64,000 nucleotides of DNA. Source: Hedera helix (lineage: Eukaryota > Streptophyta > Magnoliopsida > Apiales > Araliaceae). Positions 1-11,841 of this stretch are shown one piece after another. Each line of letters begins with the position of its first letter. Positions within the stretch are counted from its first letter, which is position 1. The position numbers were made by a program, and so were the translations under genes. Location: NCBI GenBank assembly GCA_947179155.2, contig OX359287.1, forward strand, positions 1 to 64,000, in the 5' to 3' direction. The notes under the pieces are model-generated. The model was not told the origin of the DNA, ran no database searches, and saw nothing but the letters and a program-made list of their open reading frames with translations.

Positions 1-192
1 CCCTAAACCCTAAACCCTAAACCCTAAACCCTAAACCCTAAACCCTAAACCCTAAACCCTAAACCCTAAACCCTAAACCCTAAACCCTAAACCCTAAACC
101 CTAAACCCTAAACCCTAAACCCTAAACCCTAAACCCTAAACCCTAAACCCTAAACCCTAAACCCTAAACCCTAAACCCTAAACCCTAAACCC
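1..192. repeat. Telomere, CCCTAAA repeats
   Basis: About 27 head-to-tail copies of CCCTAAA (TTTAGGG on the other strand), essentially without error from base 1. This is the standard plant telomere unit. In this orientation the chromosome end is at the left, so the window begins at or very near a physical chromosome terminus. Confidence 0.98.
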
Positions 193-462
193 TAACCCCT
201 AACCCCTAACCCCTAACCCCTAACCCCTAACCCCTAACCCCTAACCCCTAACCCCTAACCCCTAACCCCTAACCCCTAACCCCTAACCCCTAACCCCTAA
301 CCCCTAACCCCTAACCCCTAACCCCTAACCCCTAACCCCTAACCCCTAACCCCTAACCCCTAACCCCTAACCCCTAACCCCTAACCCCTAACCCCTAACC
401 CCTAACCCCTAACCCCTAACCCCTAACCCCTAAACCCTAACCCCTAACCCCTAAACCCTAAC
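193..462. repeat. Variant telomere block, CCCCTAA units
   Basis: The unit switches to CCCCTAA (TTAGGGG on the other strand), still 7 bases long, for about 34 nearly uniform copies. CCCTAAA units reappear at the inner edge (430-462). The uniformity suggests local amplification of a variant rather than random decay. Confidence 0.95.
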
Positions 463-1282
463 CCCTAGACCCTAGACCCTAGACCCTAGACCCTAGACCC
501 TAGACCCTAGACCCTAGACCCTAGACCCTGGACCCTAGACCCTAGACCCTAGACCCTGGACCCTAGACCCTGGACCCTAGACCCTGGACCCTAGACCCTG
601 GACCCTAGACCCTAGACCCTGGACCCTAGACCCTGGACCCTAGACCCTGGACCCTGGACCCTGGACCCTGGACCCTGGACCCTGGACCCTGGACCCTGGA
701 CCCTGGACCCTGGACCCTGGACCCTGGACCCTGGACCCTGGACCCTGGACCCTGGACCCTGGACCCTGGACCCTGGACCCTGGACCCTGGACCCTGGACC
801 CTGGACCCTGGACCCTGGACCCTGGACCCTAGACCCTGGACCCTAGACCCTAGACCCTAGACCCTAGACCCTAGACCCTAGACCCTAGCCCCTAAACCCC
901 AGCCCCTAAACCCCAGACCCTAGACCCCAGACCCTAGACCCTAAACCCTAAACCCCAGACCCCAGACCCCAGACCCCAGACCCCAGACCCCAGACCCTAG
1001 ACCAGACCCCTGACCCCTGACCCCTGACCCCTCACCCCGACCCCTGACCCTAGACCCCTGACCCTAGACCCTAGACCCTAGACCCTAGACCCTAGACCCT
1101 AGACCCCAGAGCCCAGACCCCAGAGCCCAGACCCCAGACCCCAGACCCCAGACCCTAGACCCTAACCCCTAGACCCTAACCCCTAGACCCTAAACCCTAA
1201 CCCCTAAACCCCTAACCCTAAACCCCTAACCCTAGACCCCTAAACCCTAGACCCTAAACCCTAGACCCTAAACCCTAGACCC
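463..1282. repeat. Degenerate telomere-derived tract (CCCTAGA, CCCTGGA and other variants)
   Basis: Zones of CCCTAGA (about 463-540), alternating CCCTAGA/CCCTGGA (540-650), a block of about 25 CCCTGGA units (650-830), CCCTAGA again, then mixed CCCCAGA, CCCCTGA, CCCCTAA and CCCTAAA up to 1282. All are 7-base or near-7-base derivatives of the telomere unit. The tract stops abruptly where retrotransposon coding sequence begins. Confidence 0.93.
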
Positions 1283-3815
1283 TTCAAAGATTGATTTAAG
1301 AAGTGGTTATCACCAACTGAAAGTGAGGCCTGAAGATGTACCCAAAACAGCGTTTAGAACCCGTTATGGTCACTGCGAGTTTTTAGTAATGTCGTTTGGG
1401 TTGACGAATGCACCAGCGGCATTCATGGATTTGATGAATCGTGTATTTAAACCATATTTGGATAAGTTTGTAGTGGTGTTTATTGATGATATATTGATTT
1501 ATTCAAAGACTGAAGAAGAACATGCGGAACATGTAAAGATCGTGTTGGAGAAATTAAGGGAAGTTAAGTTATATGCCAAGTTCTCGAAATGTGAATTCTG
1601 GCTGCAAAGAGTGCAATTTTTGGGGCACGTTATTGATCAAGACGGAATATCAGTGGATCTAGCGAAAGTTGAAGCAGTAATTAATTGGGAACAACCGAAA
1701 ACACCAACGGAAGTTCGTAGTTTTCTTGGTTTGGCTGGATACTACAGAAGGTTCATCAAAGATTTCTCAAAATTGTCGGGACCTCTGACTAATCTGACAA
1801 GAAAAACTGTGAAGTTTGTATGGACGGACAAATGTGAAGAGAGTTTTATAGAACTCAAGAGGAGATTAAGTGAAGCACCAGTGTTGTCATTGCCAGACAA
1901 AACGGGAGGATTTGTCGTTTATAGTGACGCATCGCACAAAGGATTGGGTTGTGTGTTAATGCAACATGGTAAAAACATCGCTTATGCATCCAGGCAGTTG
2001 AAAGATTTTGAGAAGAGGTATCCAACCCATGATTTGGAATTGGCAGCTGTGGTATTTGCCTTAAAAATATGGAGACATTACCTGTACGGAGAGAAGTGTG
2101 AGATATACACAGACCACAAAAGTCTGAAGTATATTTTCACCCAGAAAGATTTGAATATGAGACAAAGGAGATGGTTAGAGCTAATTAAGGATTATGATTG
2201 TGAGATCTTGTATCACCCAGGAAAAGCAAATGTGGTAGCTGATGCCTTGAGTAGAAAAGGCCGAGAAAGGTTGGAAATCTTAACTGCTCAGGAAGAACTG
2301 ATTAAAGACATGGAGAGATTGGAACTAGAAGTAAAACATTCGATGGAGTCGGAAGAAAAGTTATATATGGTTGAAGCTCATCCAACGTTATTGGATAGAG
2401 TGAAGGATGCACAAATGCAGGATCAAGATTGTAGTCAAATCAAAGAACGTATATCTGATGGACAAGAGACAAGATTTCAATTAGACAACAGCGGAATGCT
2501 GAGATTGGAAGGGAGAGTATGGGTGCCGTTAGTGTCGGAGTTAAAAGAAGAGATTTTGCAAGAAGCACACAGTTCACGATATTCAGTTCATCCAGGAAGT
2601 ACGAAGATGTACCAAGATCTTCGTCAGCATTTTTGGTGGCCCAACATGAAGAGAGATGTAGCGGAATATGTAAGCAAATGTTTGACATGTCAAAGAATTA
2701 AAGCGGAGCATCAGAGACCTAGTGGGTTGTTGCAACCGTTAGAAATTCCAGAATGGAAGTGGGAGCATGTTACCATGGATTTTGTGGTAGAACTCCCAAC
2801 TACACAGAAAGGTTATGATGCAATATGGGTAATAGTGGATCGACTGACAAAGTCTGCCCACTTTTTGCCAATCAAAGTTAAGTTTAACCTGGACCAGCTA
2901 GCAAAGTTATATGTGAAAGAAATAGTGTCAAGGCATGGAGTTCCAGTATCAATTGTTTCGGATAGAGATCCACGATTCACTTCGAATTTTTGGAGAAGTT
3001 TTCAGGAACGTATGGGCACACAGTTGAGGTTGAGCACGGTGTATCATCCTCAAACAGATGGCCAAAGTGAAAGGACGATTCAAACGTTGGAAGATATGTT
3101 AAGAGCGAGTGTAATGGACTTCAAGGGCAATTGGGATGACCATCTGCCACTAGTGGAATTTGCCTACAATAATAGTTATCATGCAAGTATTGGGATGCCA
3201 CCATATGAAGCATTGTATGGAAGGAAATGCAGAACGCCTCTATGTTGGGACGAGGTTGGTGAACGAAAGTTGTTGGGACCAGAAATTGTGCAGCAAACTA
3301 CTGAAATCGTTAAAGCCATAAGATCGAGACTTGTAGCAGCACAGGATAGACAGAAGAAATATGCTGACCAACATCGACAGAAGAGAGAATTTGAAGTAGG
3401 GTCCCACGTATTTTTTAAAGTGTCACCCTGGAAGGGAAAGATAAGGTTTGGTAAATAAGGAAAGCTAAGCCCACGATTTATCGGACCATTTGAGGTGTTG
3501 AGAAGGATAGGAGAGGTAGCCTATGCAGTGGCATTACCTCCAGAGTTAGAGCACATACATAATGTATTTCACGTGTCAGTACTAAGACCGTACAAGCCGG
3601 ACTATAAGCATGTAATTGAATATGAACCGATCCAGATTGAAAAGGATTTGACATATGAAGAAACACCTGTTCAAATAGTAGACAGGAAAGTGCAAATTTT
3701 GAGGAACAAGGAAATACCTTCTGTAAAGGTAGTGTGGAGGCACCACAATGTGGAAGAAGCGACTTGGGAGCTAGAAGAGAAAATGAAGAAGGAATACCCC
3801 AGTTTGTTTCTGTAA
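1283..3815 (+). pseudogene. Chromovirus pol remnant: RT (partial), RNase H, integrase, chromodomain
   Basis: The frame is open from the junction at 1283 (no start codon; the first GTG at 1323 is not a real start) to an in-frame TAA at 3456-3458. It continues in the same frame to a TAA at 3813-3815. Residues below are numbered from 1323. RT: the catalytic motif FIDD is at 53-56. RNase H: acidic residues in VYSDAS (D202), HDLEL (E239), YTDHKS (D264) and VADALS (D307). Integrase: H416/H423 and C453/C456 form the zinc-binding HHCC. The catalytic triad is D486 (TMDF), D547 (VSDRD) and E583 (QSER), with 35 residues between D547 and E583 as expected. After the internal stop come a GPF-type motif and a chromodomain-like end (EEATWELEE). 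Apart from the missing front and the single nonsense codon the frame is intact, so the copy looks fairly young. Confidence 0.93.
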
Positions 3816-3850
3816 TTCTGTAATAATGATTCCGGGGACGGAATCCTTGT

Positions 3851-3863
3851 AAGGAGGGAAGAA
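3851..3863 (+). other. Polypurine tract
   Basis: AAGGAGGGAAGAA lies directly before the TG of the 3' LTR and 35 bases after the pol stop. It is preceded by CCGGGGACGGAATCC, a common lead-in to plant chromovirus LTRs. It would prime plus-strand DNA synthesis. Confidence 0.85.
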
Positions 3864-6792
3864 TGTAAGGATTTGCATTTTTGCGATATTGTAATTATAA
3901 GTTATTAATGGAAATTATGTATTTTGAGAGTGTGACAATCATTTTAGGACAAGCTATGTGTATTATATTGGATGATGGAATTAGTTGCAAGACTAAGGAA
4001 ATAAGTTGATTTAAAATGAAATTGAATTGGATTGATTTGAATAACTTATGAACTTATGGGGGTAAATTTGAATAATTAGGAACTAAGGGGGAAATTGATT
4101 TCCTAGAAATGAAGTATAATGACCTTGCTATCCTTAATAATTTGGAAAATGACAATTGTGTCCCAAGTTGGTTCAATGTCTATTCTAACCTTCTTAAGTT
4201 AAGTAAAATGTCCTAACTACCCTCTACCATACAAGAGTTAAGGTAACTATGGTTGGTTAATTGCTAGAAGATTGTGATATAGGCATACATGCAAGTAATT
4301 TTCAGCATTCTAGTTGCTATTATCCAAGTCATTCGAAGCTTGCAAGATAAGAGAGAAGAGAGAGAGCTAGGAGCTAGGGTTTGAAGAAACTCAAAGAGAA
4401 CTCAAGAGAAAAGTGTTCTAGACAAGCAAAGTAAGTGATCAAGGTGGAGAATCAAAGCTTGGCAAGGTTTTTAGCTAGAAGAAGTAAAGCTAGAAGAAGG
4501 TATGAAAGAGTTTAAGTTGTGAAATTCAAAGATTATGTGTTTATAAGTTGAAATAGATGAAGCCATGCATGAGTCTTTGATCATATGTGTATATTATGTG
4601 ATATATGTGCTTCAAGTTGGCTAGATCATGAAGACCCAGTGATTGAGTTGTGTATAGCAAAGGTGGTGCACTATTTACATGTGTATTCAAGCTAAAAGTT
4701 ATGATTCAAAGCATGATTGTGTGCTATATGTTGTCAAACATGATTGAAACCTAGTTTGGGAAGATGGAGATATAAGATACATGCATTAACATGTGTTAGC
4801 AAGCATCTAAGAAACCTAAATGGTGAAAAACTTATGTTTTGGAAGGGTTAAGTGAATATTAGGCTATACTTTTTGCCTAAAAGGAATTATAATCTGTAAA
4901 GTGTTTTGGAAGGTGCATGTGCAAGTTACACATGCATATAAAGTGGCTAAAAGGATATGTGTTAACATATATGTGCATGGTGTGTAAAGAATCAAAGTTG
5001 GTTTATAAAGAAAATTATGTAAATTGGGTAAAATGCATACAATAGATGATTATTGGCCATTTTGGTGGATTGAGTGTAGAACAAGGCCAAGCATGTCAAC
5101 AATATGTAAATATACGTGTTAGAATCGATTTGGGAGTTAAATGGTGCATAAGGCGTTAAATGACGAATTCGAACGTTTTAAAACGTAAACCGACGACCAA
5201 AACGAACCATTTGGAAAACTATGACCAAACGATGATTTTTAAAAGTTTCGAAGGCCTACGCAAGTCAATTATATGTTATATGTGCTATGTGAGATGTTGG
5301 AATTGAAAGAATTACATTAGGGCCAAAGATAGCATCATTTTTGGAAAGAAAATTTTTTCAGAAACTGCAGCATTGCGCCGGGGCGGAGGTTTTTATACGG
5401 GAGACTGCGCCGGGGCGCAGTGGTGCTGAGAGGACCTCGCCGGGGCAGAAGCAGGGCGAGTCGGGGCGCGGCCCAGCCGAGGCAATCTCGCGGCCAGCGC
5501 GATGTTGCAAAGGAAACATGGCGCCGGGGCGCCATGTGCTGACTTTTGAAAAATAATTTATTTTAATTCTAAAATGCAATGTTTTGATATTAAATGATAT
5601 AAATACATATGTAAACCATAATTTGATAAAAATAATCAATATGGTAAGCGTAGAGCTATGTTTGAACAAAATGTTATGTGATTAGGGTTATGTATAGTTA
5701 ATGGGTAGCTTGTTTAGCAAGTTATGGCATGCATGTGTATGTAACTAATGCATGAACCAATATTGTGGTCATGTAGGTTATAGACGGGATAATTTTATAC
5801 CGATTGTGATAGACGAGGACGAAGGCAAGTTTCCTTACTGAACTTCTATTGCAGTTCTTTGATCAGACATTCATGTTATTTATTTATATTGCTATGCAAA
5901 GTTTATTCATTATTGAATTTAATTGAAAAGGTCGATGCCAATCTTGAATCTGGCTAGACACATACTAAATGATTCATGTTGAGATCGAATGTTCATTGTT
6001 ATATGCTCCAATCCACATTGGTTGTGGTGTGGCTTCTATGTTATGCTGTAATAGAACAACCCTACAAAGGGGTAATAACTATAACTTTATGACGTGGTTG
6101 CGTCGCTAGATGTTTATGTTGTGCACAATATAAAGGTACAATGGGCTGATCACCCAGAGTACGCATCTATTTGAAATAGCAGTCTTTTGACTAACTTGGG
6201 CAATATCATTCTATACGATTGGTATTGTTCTAAACGTGTTCTTGGTCTTGTGACCGTACAGCAGTAAAATTGCATTATATCATTATTCATAAATACTAAA
6301 TTTCAGTTCTTGATTCATTTATTGAATTAATATTGATCAGTTCATTTCGTTGATTCGATTATTGATATTCATTCAGTTATTATGCATAATTCAGATAAAA
6401 TTGTCTATGACTCTCCTCTATTCATTTGGAATTTTTCATGGTATCATTTATTGTTATACTTGCTGAGCTATTTAGGCTCACTCTTGCTTCCATTCATGAC
6501 ATTTCAGTTAAGCCAGAGAAGGCCGAAGGGTCGGGAGTAGATAAAGGGAAAGGAAAGGTCGGCCAGCTATAGAAGATAGCTAACGTTGTATTTATTATTA
6601 TATTTTGTATTATGTCAGATATGACAGTTGGATGTATAAAGGTACATAGAACCTGGGAATAGTGATGTATGAATGTAAATTAAGTTTATAATTATTATTT
6701 TGTTCAGAATGGTTGAATGAGATGTCAGGGTAGAATAGATTACGTGAGCACCAGACCCGTGGTTCAAGGGACCTGGATTTGGGGGCGTCACA
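3864..6792 (+). mobile_element. 3' LTR of the telomere-embedded chromovirus
   Basis: It runs from TGTAAGG just after the polypurine tract to GGGGGCGTCACA, 2,929 bp, with TG...CA ends. Near the 3' end is ACTTGCTGAGCTATTTAGGCTCAC (6459-6482), a motif that recurs in diverged form in other LTRs of the window (43090, 51178, 54148, and minus strand near 60660). No full LTR partner is present. No target duplication can be tested because the 5' side is lost. Confidence 0.88.
5371..5535 (+). repeat. GC-rich hairpin block inside the LTR
   Basis: A strongly GC-rich island in an otherwise AT-rich LTR. GCCGGGGC occurs four times. Two copies sit in near-perfect palindromes: TGCGCCGGGGCGCAG (about 5406-5420) and CATGGCGCCGGGGCGCCATG (about 5517-5536). 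Comparable short hairpins with different stems occur in other LTRs of the window near 44065-44175 and 62080-62125. Confidence 0.8.
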
Positions 6793-6856
6793 CCTAGACC
6801 CTAGACCCTAGACCCTAGACCCCTAGACCCTAAACCCTAAACCCTAGACCCTAAAT
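6793..6856. repeat. Inner telomere-like tract
   Basis: CCTAGACCC and CCCTAAA units follow the LTR end directly, then fade into ordinary sequence. This is the continuation of the tract at 463-1282 on the far side of the retroelement. Confidence 0.88.
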
Positions 6857-7562
6857 TGTAGATTTAGGGTTTATAGATTGTAGTTATAACTAATGATTAT
6901 GTCAATTTTATATATAAATTGTAGGTTGAACGAATAATGCAAATAAGCGTAACCAGTAGAAACGAACCAAGCAAGTTTTTTCAGAACTTGCTTCTATATG
7001 CATTGCTATGCTATAATATGATGTTAAATTCTTAATAGGAAGATACATTGATGATATTTGTGATATGTGAACAACATGAGATATGGTTACATGTGAAATA
7101 TGTACGGATATGAAGCATGATTTGCTAGATGCTAGTTGTTTATTGTATGTGATGTATACGATGTATGAAGCACTCATAAAATAAAAAGTATGAAATGCAT
7201 GATGTAAGAATAAAATGTAGAGCATGTATAATAAAATGTAGAACATGTATAATATGTGAAGCATGTAATGTATAATGTGTAATGTAGAGCATTTTCTTTT
7301 CTAATTAATGTTATAGTTTGAAATGTACAACATTTTCTTTTCTAGTTAGATATGTCGAGTAAGCTTATCCAACTTTCTCCAATACCTTGCGTTCTTCATA
7401 CTACCTATATTTTATAAGTTGTCTAATGTTTAGTCACTAATGGACTCATATCATGTTTAATTCAATTAAACTTTCTTTTTTTACATAGCTTAATGATTCG
7501 GACATTTAATAATGTACCAAATATCTCAAAATATTATCTACCTTTGATAATATACAACTACG
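6857..7562. other. AT-rich intergenic DNA
   Basis: No credible gene. It contains short local reiterations built on GAAGCATG, AAAATGTAGAGCATG and AATGTATAATGTG (about 7160-7300). Open frames here are chance products of low complexity. Confidence 0.6.
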
Positions 7563-7663
7563 GTTTCCTACAATGATGTATTTCATTATATAGTTTTTGT
7601 AATATAATTATTTGAGAGAAAATTAATATTATATATTTTTGTAACCATGTTATGCATGTTTGG

Positions 7664-7725
<62 letters not shown>

Positions 7726-8354
7726 CACACACACACTCATGCACACAAAGAGATTTAAAAAATAAATGTTATAAAAAAAAATTAGTGCAAAACTCATTCT
7801 CGGCGGATAGTCCATCGAAGATGACCTTATTTCAGTGTTATTTGAAACGTAGTACGTTTTAATATGCGGTATGACTATGAGTTTGTGATATGCTACATAG
7901 TTAAAACACGATATGCTAGGCTATTTTTATATACGTTTTTATAGTTTGTAATTCTCTTAGAATTCAAATGCAATAAACTATAAACCTAGGTTTTATAGAT
8001 TTTTTTAGGTGAATCACTAAGTTGATTATTTTATAAATAATTTAATATGAATGTAATACTTGGGTATCCGATATTAAGTTATAATATTAATATTTGTTGA
8101 ATTATAGTTAAACAATAAATAAATTTTTCAGTACGCTAAATTTAGAATATTGATATGTAAAAGTACCTCGTTTAGGTACGTAAGTATTAATTTGCAGTTT
8201 GTTTAGTCTATGAGAATATTTGGTAACTTTTCCTTATTCTTGAGAAACAGTCCGCCAATCTTTAACTCATTCTCGACGGCACTTAATGGCAACACCTGAC
8301 GACGACACTGTTGACGACGGTAAGGGCAACAAAAAAAGCAACTATAAATGAGGT
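7563..8354. repeat. Direct duplication, copy 1
   Basis: It matches 8731-9473 along its length, from TTTCCTACAATGATGTATTT to ATAAATGAGGT, with scattered substitutions. It differs mainly in carrying an expanded (TA)n/(AC)n microsatellite. No coding sequence is recognised. Confidence 0.85.
7668..7736. repeat. (TA)n-(AC)n compound microsatellite
   Basis: About 23 TA units (to 7715) are followed by about 10 AC units (7717-7736). The second copy of the duplication has only short TATACACACG-type remnants at the same place, so expansion (or contraction) followed the duplication. Confidence 0.92.
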
Positions 8355-8730
8355 ACCTAGACCCTAGACTCTAGATGCCCCTACATCCTGCACATACACT
8401 CAATGTACAATTGTACACACACTCTACAGATAGTGCACTATTAATCTATTATTCCCCACTAATTTTGTTTTTTTTCTTATTTGTTGTAAAAATGTGTTGT
8501 ACACTCACTTATTATTATATTTGGATTGAATTAGAGTTATGACTTTGGAGAGTAACTGAGTGTCTTGTAAACTTGCTTGATGCATTGGTATTCCTCTCAC
8601 TTTATTTCTCTGTCTTATTTCACTACACTCGCACATTGATTCATTGCCTAGACGCAATCTTTAATTTTGTGTATTATTTGTTTCGGAGGAAGATCTTTAA
8701 TTTTATTGTTGACACACTCTTAACAAAACA
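8355..8730. other. Spacer between duplication copies with a telomere-like seam
   Basis: It starts with CCTAGACCCTAGACTCTAGA (8356-8375), a short telomere-like remnant exactly where copy 1 ends. The rest is AT-rich with no gene recognised. Confidence 0.55.
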
Positions 8731-9473
8731 ATTTCCTACAATGATGTATTTTCATTATATAGTTTTTGTAATATAATTATTTGAGAGAAAATTAATATTA
8801 TATATTTTTGTAACCATGTTATGCATGTTTGGGCTTTATATACACACGTACACACGCACACAAAGAGATTTAAAAAATAAATGTTATAAGAAAATTTATT
8901 AGTGCAAAACTCATTCTCGGCGGACAGGCAGACGAAGATGACCATATTCTAGTGTTATATGAAACGTGGTATATTTTAATATGCGGTATGAATATGAGTA
9001 CATGATAAGCTACATAGTTGAAACACGATATGCTAGGCTATTTTTATATACATTTTTATAGTTAGTAATTCTCTTAAAATTTAAATGCAATAAACTATAA
9101 ACCTAAGTTTTATAGAATTTTTTTTAGGTGAATCACTAAGTTGATTATTTTATAAATAATTTAGTATGAATGTAATACTTGGGTATCCAATACTAAGTTA
9201 TAATATCGATATTTGTTGAATTATAGTTAAACAATAAAAAATAAATTCAGTACGTTAAATTTAGAATATTGATACATAAGAGTACCTCGTTTAGGTACGT
9301 AAGTATTAATTTGTGGTTTGCTAGATCTATGAGAATATTTGATAACTTTGCCTTATTCTTGACAAACAGTTTGTTGACCCTTAACTCATTCTTGACGGCA
9401 CTTGACGACAACACCTGGCAATGGCACCGTTCATGATGGCAGGGGCAACAAAAAAGACAGTCATAAATGAGGT
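8731..9473. repeat. Direct duplication, copy 2
   Basis: Partner of 7563-8354 in the same order and orientation. It lacks the long TA tract. The similarity ends at ATAAATGAGGT. Confidence 0.85.
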
Positions 9474-11240
9474 CATTCTCGACGGACTATGATCATTCTA
9501 GATGGATTTTTCCATTGCCTACTTTAAAATTTGCTTTAGAATGTACTAAAATTTGCTATACTTTGCCAAATGGAATTTGTTGGAGTAGAAATTATTATCT
9601 TCAAAAAGTTTTTATGTTCGTGTATGCAAAATGCATGAGCTTTTCATAAGTTGATTGATTTCTTTACATGAGATGGGCAAGTCTTCACATCAAGTCTAGT
9701 GCTTTAAATTTTTATTTTTTAAAATCTTGCATAAATACTTAATTTCTTTTCCAAATGTATCTCATGTATGTTGCTCATTTTTTGTATTTCATAATATGCT
9801 ACTTATCTACCTATCTACTAGTTATATAAATGACTAAAATATAGTTTGCATCCTAATGTTTGTAGAGTTGTTAAAGGGTGCACCCGAATATTTAAAACAT
9901 ATATTAGGGCACCCCAAAGTTTGTAGAGTTATTAAGATTTGGTATTTTAGTTTGTAATCTAAGTGTTTAATAAATTTCTTTTAAAAAAAATTAATTTTGA
10001 AAGAATTTTTGGGAATAAATTTTAAAACTCACAAATAAAGAATTTCTATTCTCCTTCATAAATTTCTTTCATTCTTCTTCTTTTTTTTTTCTTCTTTTTT
10101 TTTTAATTTTGAAACTCACAAAGACAGTGGATCTGAATGAAATTTGACAGTGGATCTGGATAAAATTTGAGCGTAAGTTGTCAATTTTGAGTTTCTCATT
10201 TGGATATTGGGAGAAGAACTTTTTGAGTCTGTCAATTTTTAATTATGTTGTTTTAGTTTAATTGGTGACTTGTATAAGAAAAGAAGAGATTAATATGGAA
10301 GAATGAAAGTTGGATATTGGGTCGATCAATTATATTTAAAAACATAATTGTAACAATAAAACTACATATAATTATAAAGGTGATGACTAGTTTTAACAAG
10401 ATATTAAAAAAATAATTAGGCACTTGACTGACACTTTAAAGCGTTAAAATTAATATGTTAGAAAAAAGTGTGATAATTGTAATTAAACAAAAGTTGAAAT
10501 AAATAAAAATTGAAAAGATAAAATAGCATAATTATAATAAATTAAAATAAAAATTACTAAATTTAGAAAAAAAACCATAACTATAGCATAAAAAATTAAA
10601 TTACAACATAAACCAAAATTTTAACCCTAAATCCTAAGGTTATGTTTGTTTACAAAAAATATATTTGGAATTGGACTATTTGCATTAATTTAACACTACT
10701 TCGAACTATATTATTCTATGATGGATGATTAAATAATACTACAGACTATTTTTTTTTTTAACATTCATATAATTATTTATGTAAAATTATATAATCCCGC
10801 AGACAGACATACAAGTAGGGAATAATCTCAACCCAAGATTAAATAGAGACGTTTTAGCCTTTTTAATTCATTTTTGGCCGTCCAAATAAGATTGTATGGA
10901 CCAAAAATAAAATTGTATGACCCATCTCTTATCATTCATAAAATGATCGAATGTCTTAATTTTTAACCTCATTCAACATATAGAACTTATTTGGGAGAGT
11001 TTTTAGTGGACTAAAAATATTTTTAAATTAAAAATAAAAATATTTAAATAGTTGGTAACTCTTTCAAATTCAAAATTTATATTTTTGGCTAAAGCACCTT
11101 TGATAAAAATACAAAACACTATTGTACTTCTCAGATTAATTGCCAATAATATTTTTTGTATTTTTAATTTCTATGTCCCCAGATTTTATTATTTCAAAAT
11201 TAGGCGTAAAAATAAAATAAATATTAGAATATGATAATAA
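9474..11240. other. AT-rich intergenic DNA upstream of the ARID gene
   Basis: No gene or recognisable element. It has poly-T/poly-A runs (10070-10110, 10750) and two phrases of the 'fall of TTTGTAGAGTT' kind at 9860 and 9918 that look like an old short repeat. Confidence 0.5.
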
Positions 11241-11345
11241 AACACCGTTTTTCTTTTTTCTTCAAATTTACGGTAAAAGACACATTCCCTTGCCTTAATA
11301 AGAAAAGGTAATAAATAACAAAATAAACCCTCGCCTCGCGATTAT
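11241..11345 (+). promoter_or_regulatory. Presumed core promoter of the ARID gene
   Basis: Placed by position only. An AT-rich stretch with AATAAATAAC (11310-11319) and a telo-box-like AAACCCTCG (11326-11334) lies just upstream of the inferred 5' UTR exon. No strong TATA box; the transcription start cannot be read from sequence. Confidence 0.3.
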
Positions 11346-11446
11346 TTTCGTTCCCTCTTCTTCAGTTGGTGTTTAGCTCCCCGACCACGACCCTTTGTCC
11401 TATTTGTATCCTACGAAAACCTTCCGGTGGATCATCTACTATCTCG
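11346..11446 (+). other. Inferred 5' UTR exon and first intron donor
   Basis: A GC-richer, pyrimidine-rich stretch without ATG ends at a good splice donor, ATCTCG|GTAAGA (11447). Candidate acceptors are TTTTGTAG|GC (exon from 11663) and GGTGAAG|AGG (exon from 11791). If the first is used, a 12-codon upstream reading frame (ATG 11783 to TAG 11821) precedes the main start and could dampen translation. Confidence 0.4.
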
Positions 11447-11841
11447 GTAAGATTGAGGCCTAAATTTGACCGATTCGCCATTAGCTCATCGCAATCTCAC
11501 ACTTCAGTGTGTACGTATAATATGTATATTGTATTCATATTTGTCATCCTGCATTTATTTGTGTTTTCTTTGCGTATTCTGTACTTCATAGCATTATGTT
11601 AACAATTAAACAACATTTTGAACTTGTTAGCTAAAACAGATTTGATTATCATGATTTTGTAGGCAAAGTTCATTTTAGAAGGTTCAAAACTCTGAGCACA
11701 AATTATTAAGTTTTGTTATAATCTGATCCCATCTTTATTATATTTACATATTTGTAACACTGGTAATTTGTTCTTATTCTCAATGGTGAAGAGGCAAGTG
11801 CCACACCTAGAGACCGAGTAGCTTTGCCCCTGGATGACTTG

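Larger units (their letters stand above)
1283..6792 (+). mobile_element. 5'-truncated Ty3/gypsy chromovirus inside telomere repeats
   Basis: This is the 3' part of an LTR retrotransposon: partial reverse transcriptase, RNase H, integrase and chromodomain, then a polypurine tract and a complete 3' LTR. The 5' LTR, gag, protease and the front of RT are missing. The left edge passes from CCCTAGACCCT directly into the RT block coding SKIDLRSGYHQL. The right edge is the canonical LTR terminus GTCACA, followed at once by CCTAGACCC. Telomere-like DNA therefore flanks both sides. The order RT-RNaseH-INT and the terminal chromodomain place it among plant chromoviruses (Tekay/Del-like by long LTR and chromodomain; clade assignment is inference). 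Confidence 0.92.

Noticed and set aside
5335..5669. Frames of 66-103 codons through the GC-rich block of the LTR
   Set aside because: GC-rich hairpin DNA lacks stop codons by composition; both strands are open, and they lie in the LTR.
7558..7862. Frames rich in Tyr-Ile over the microsatellite
   Set aside because: Translation of (TA)n; no coding character.
11366..11602. 78-codon frame at the start of the ARID transcript
   Set aside because: It crosses a clear splice donor at 11447 and shows no similarity to ARID N-termini. Treated as 5' UTR plus intron.
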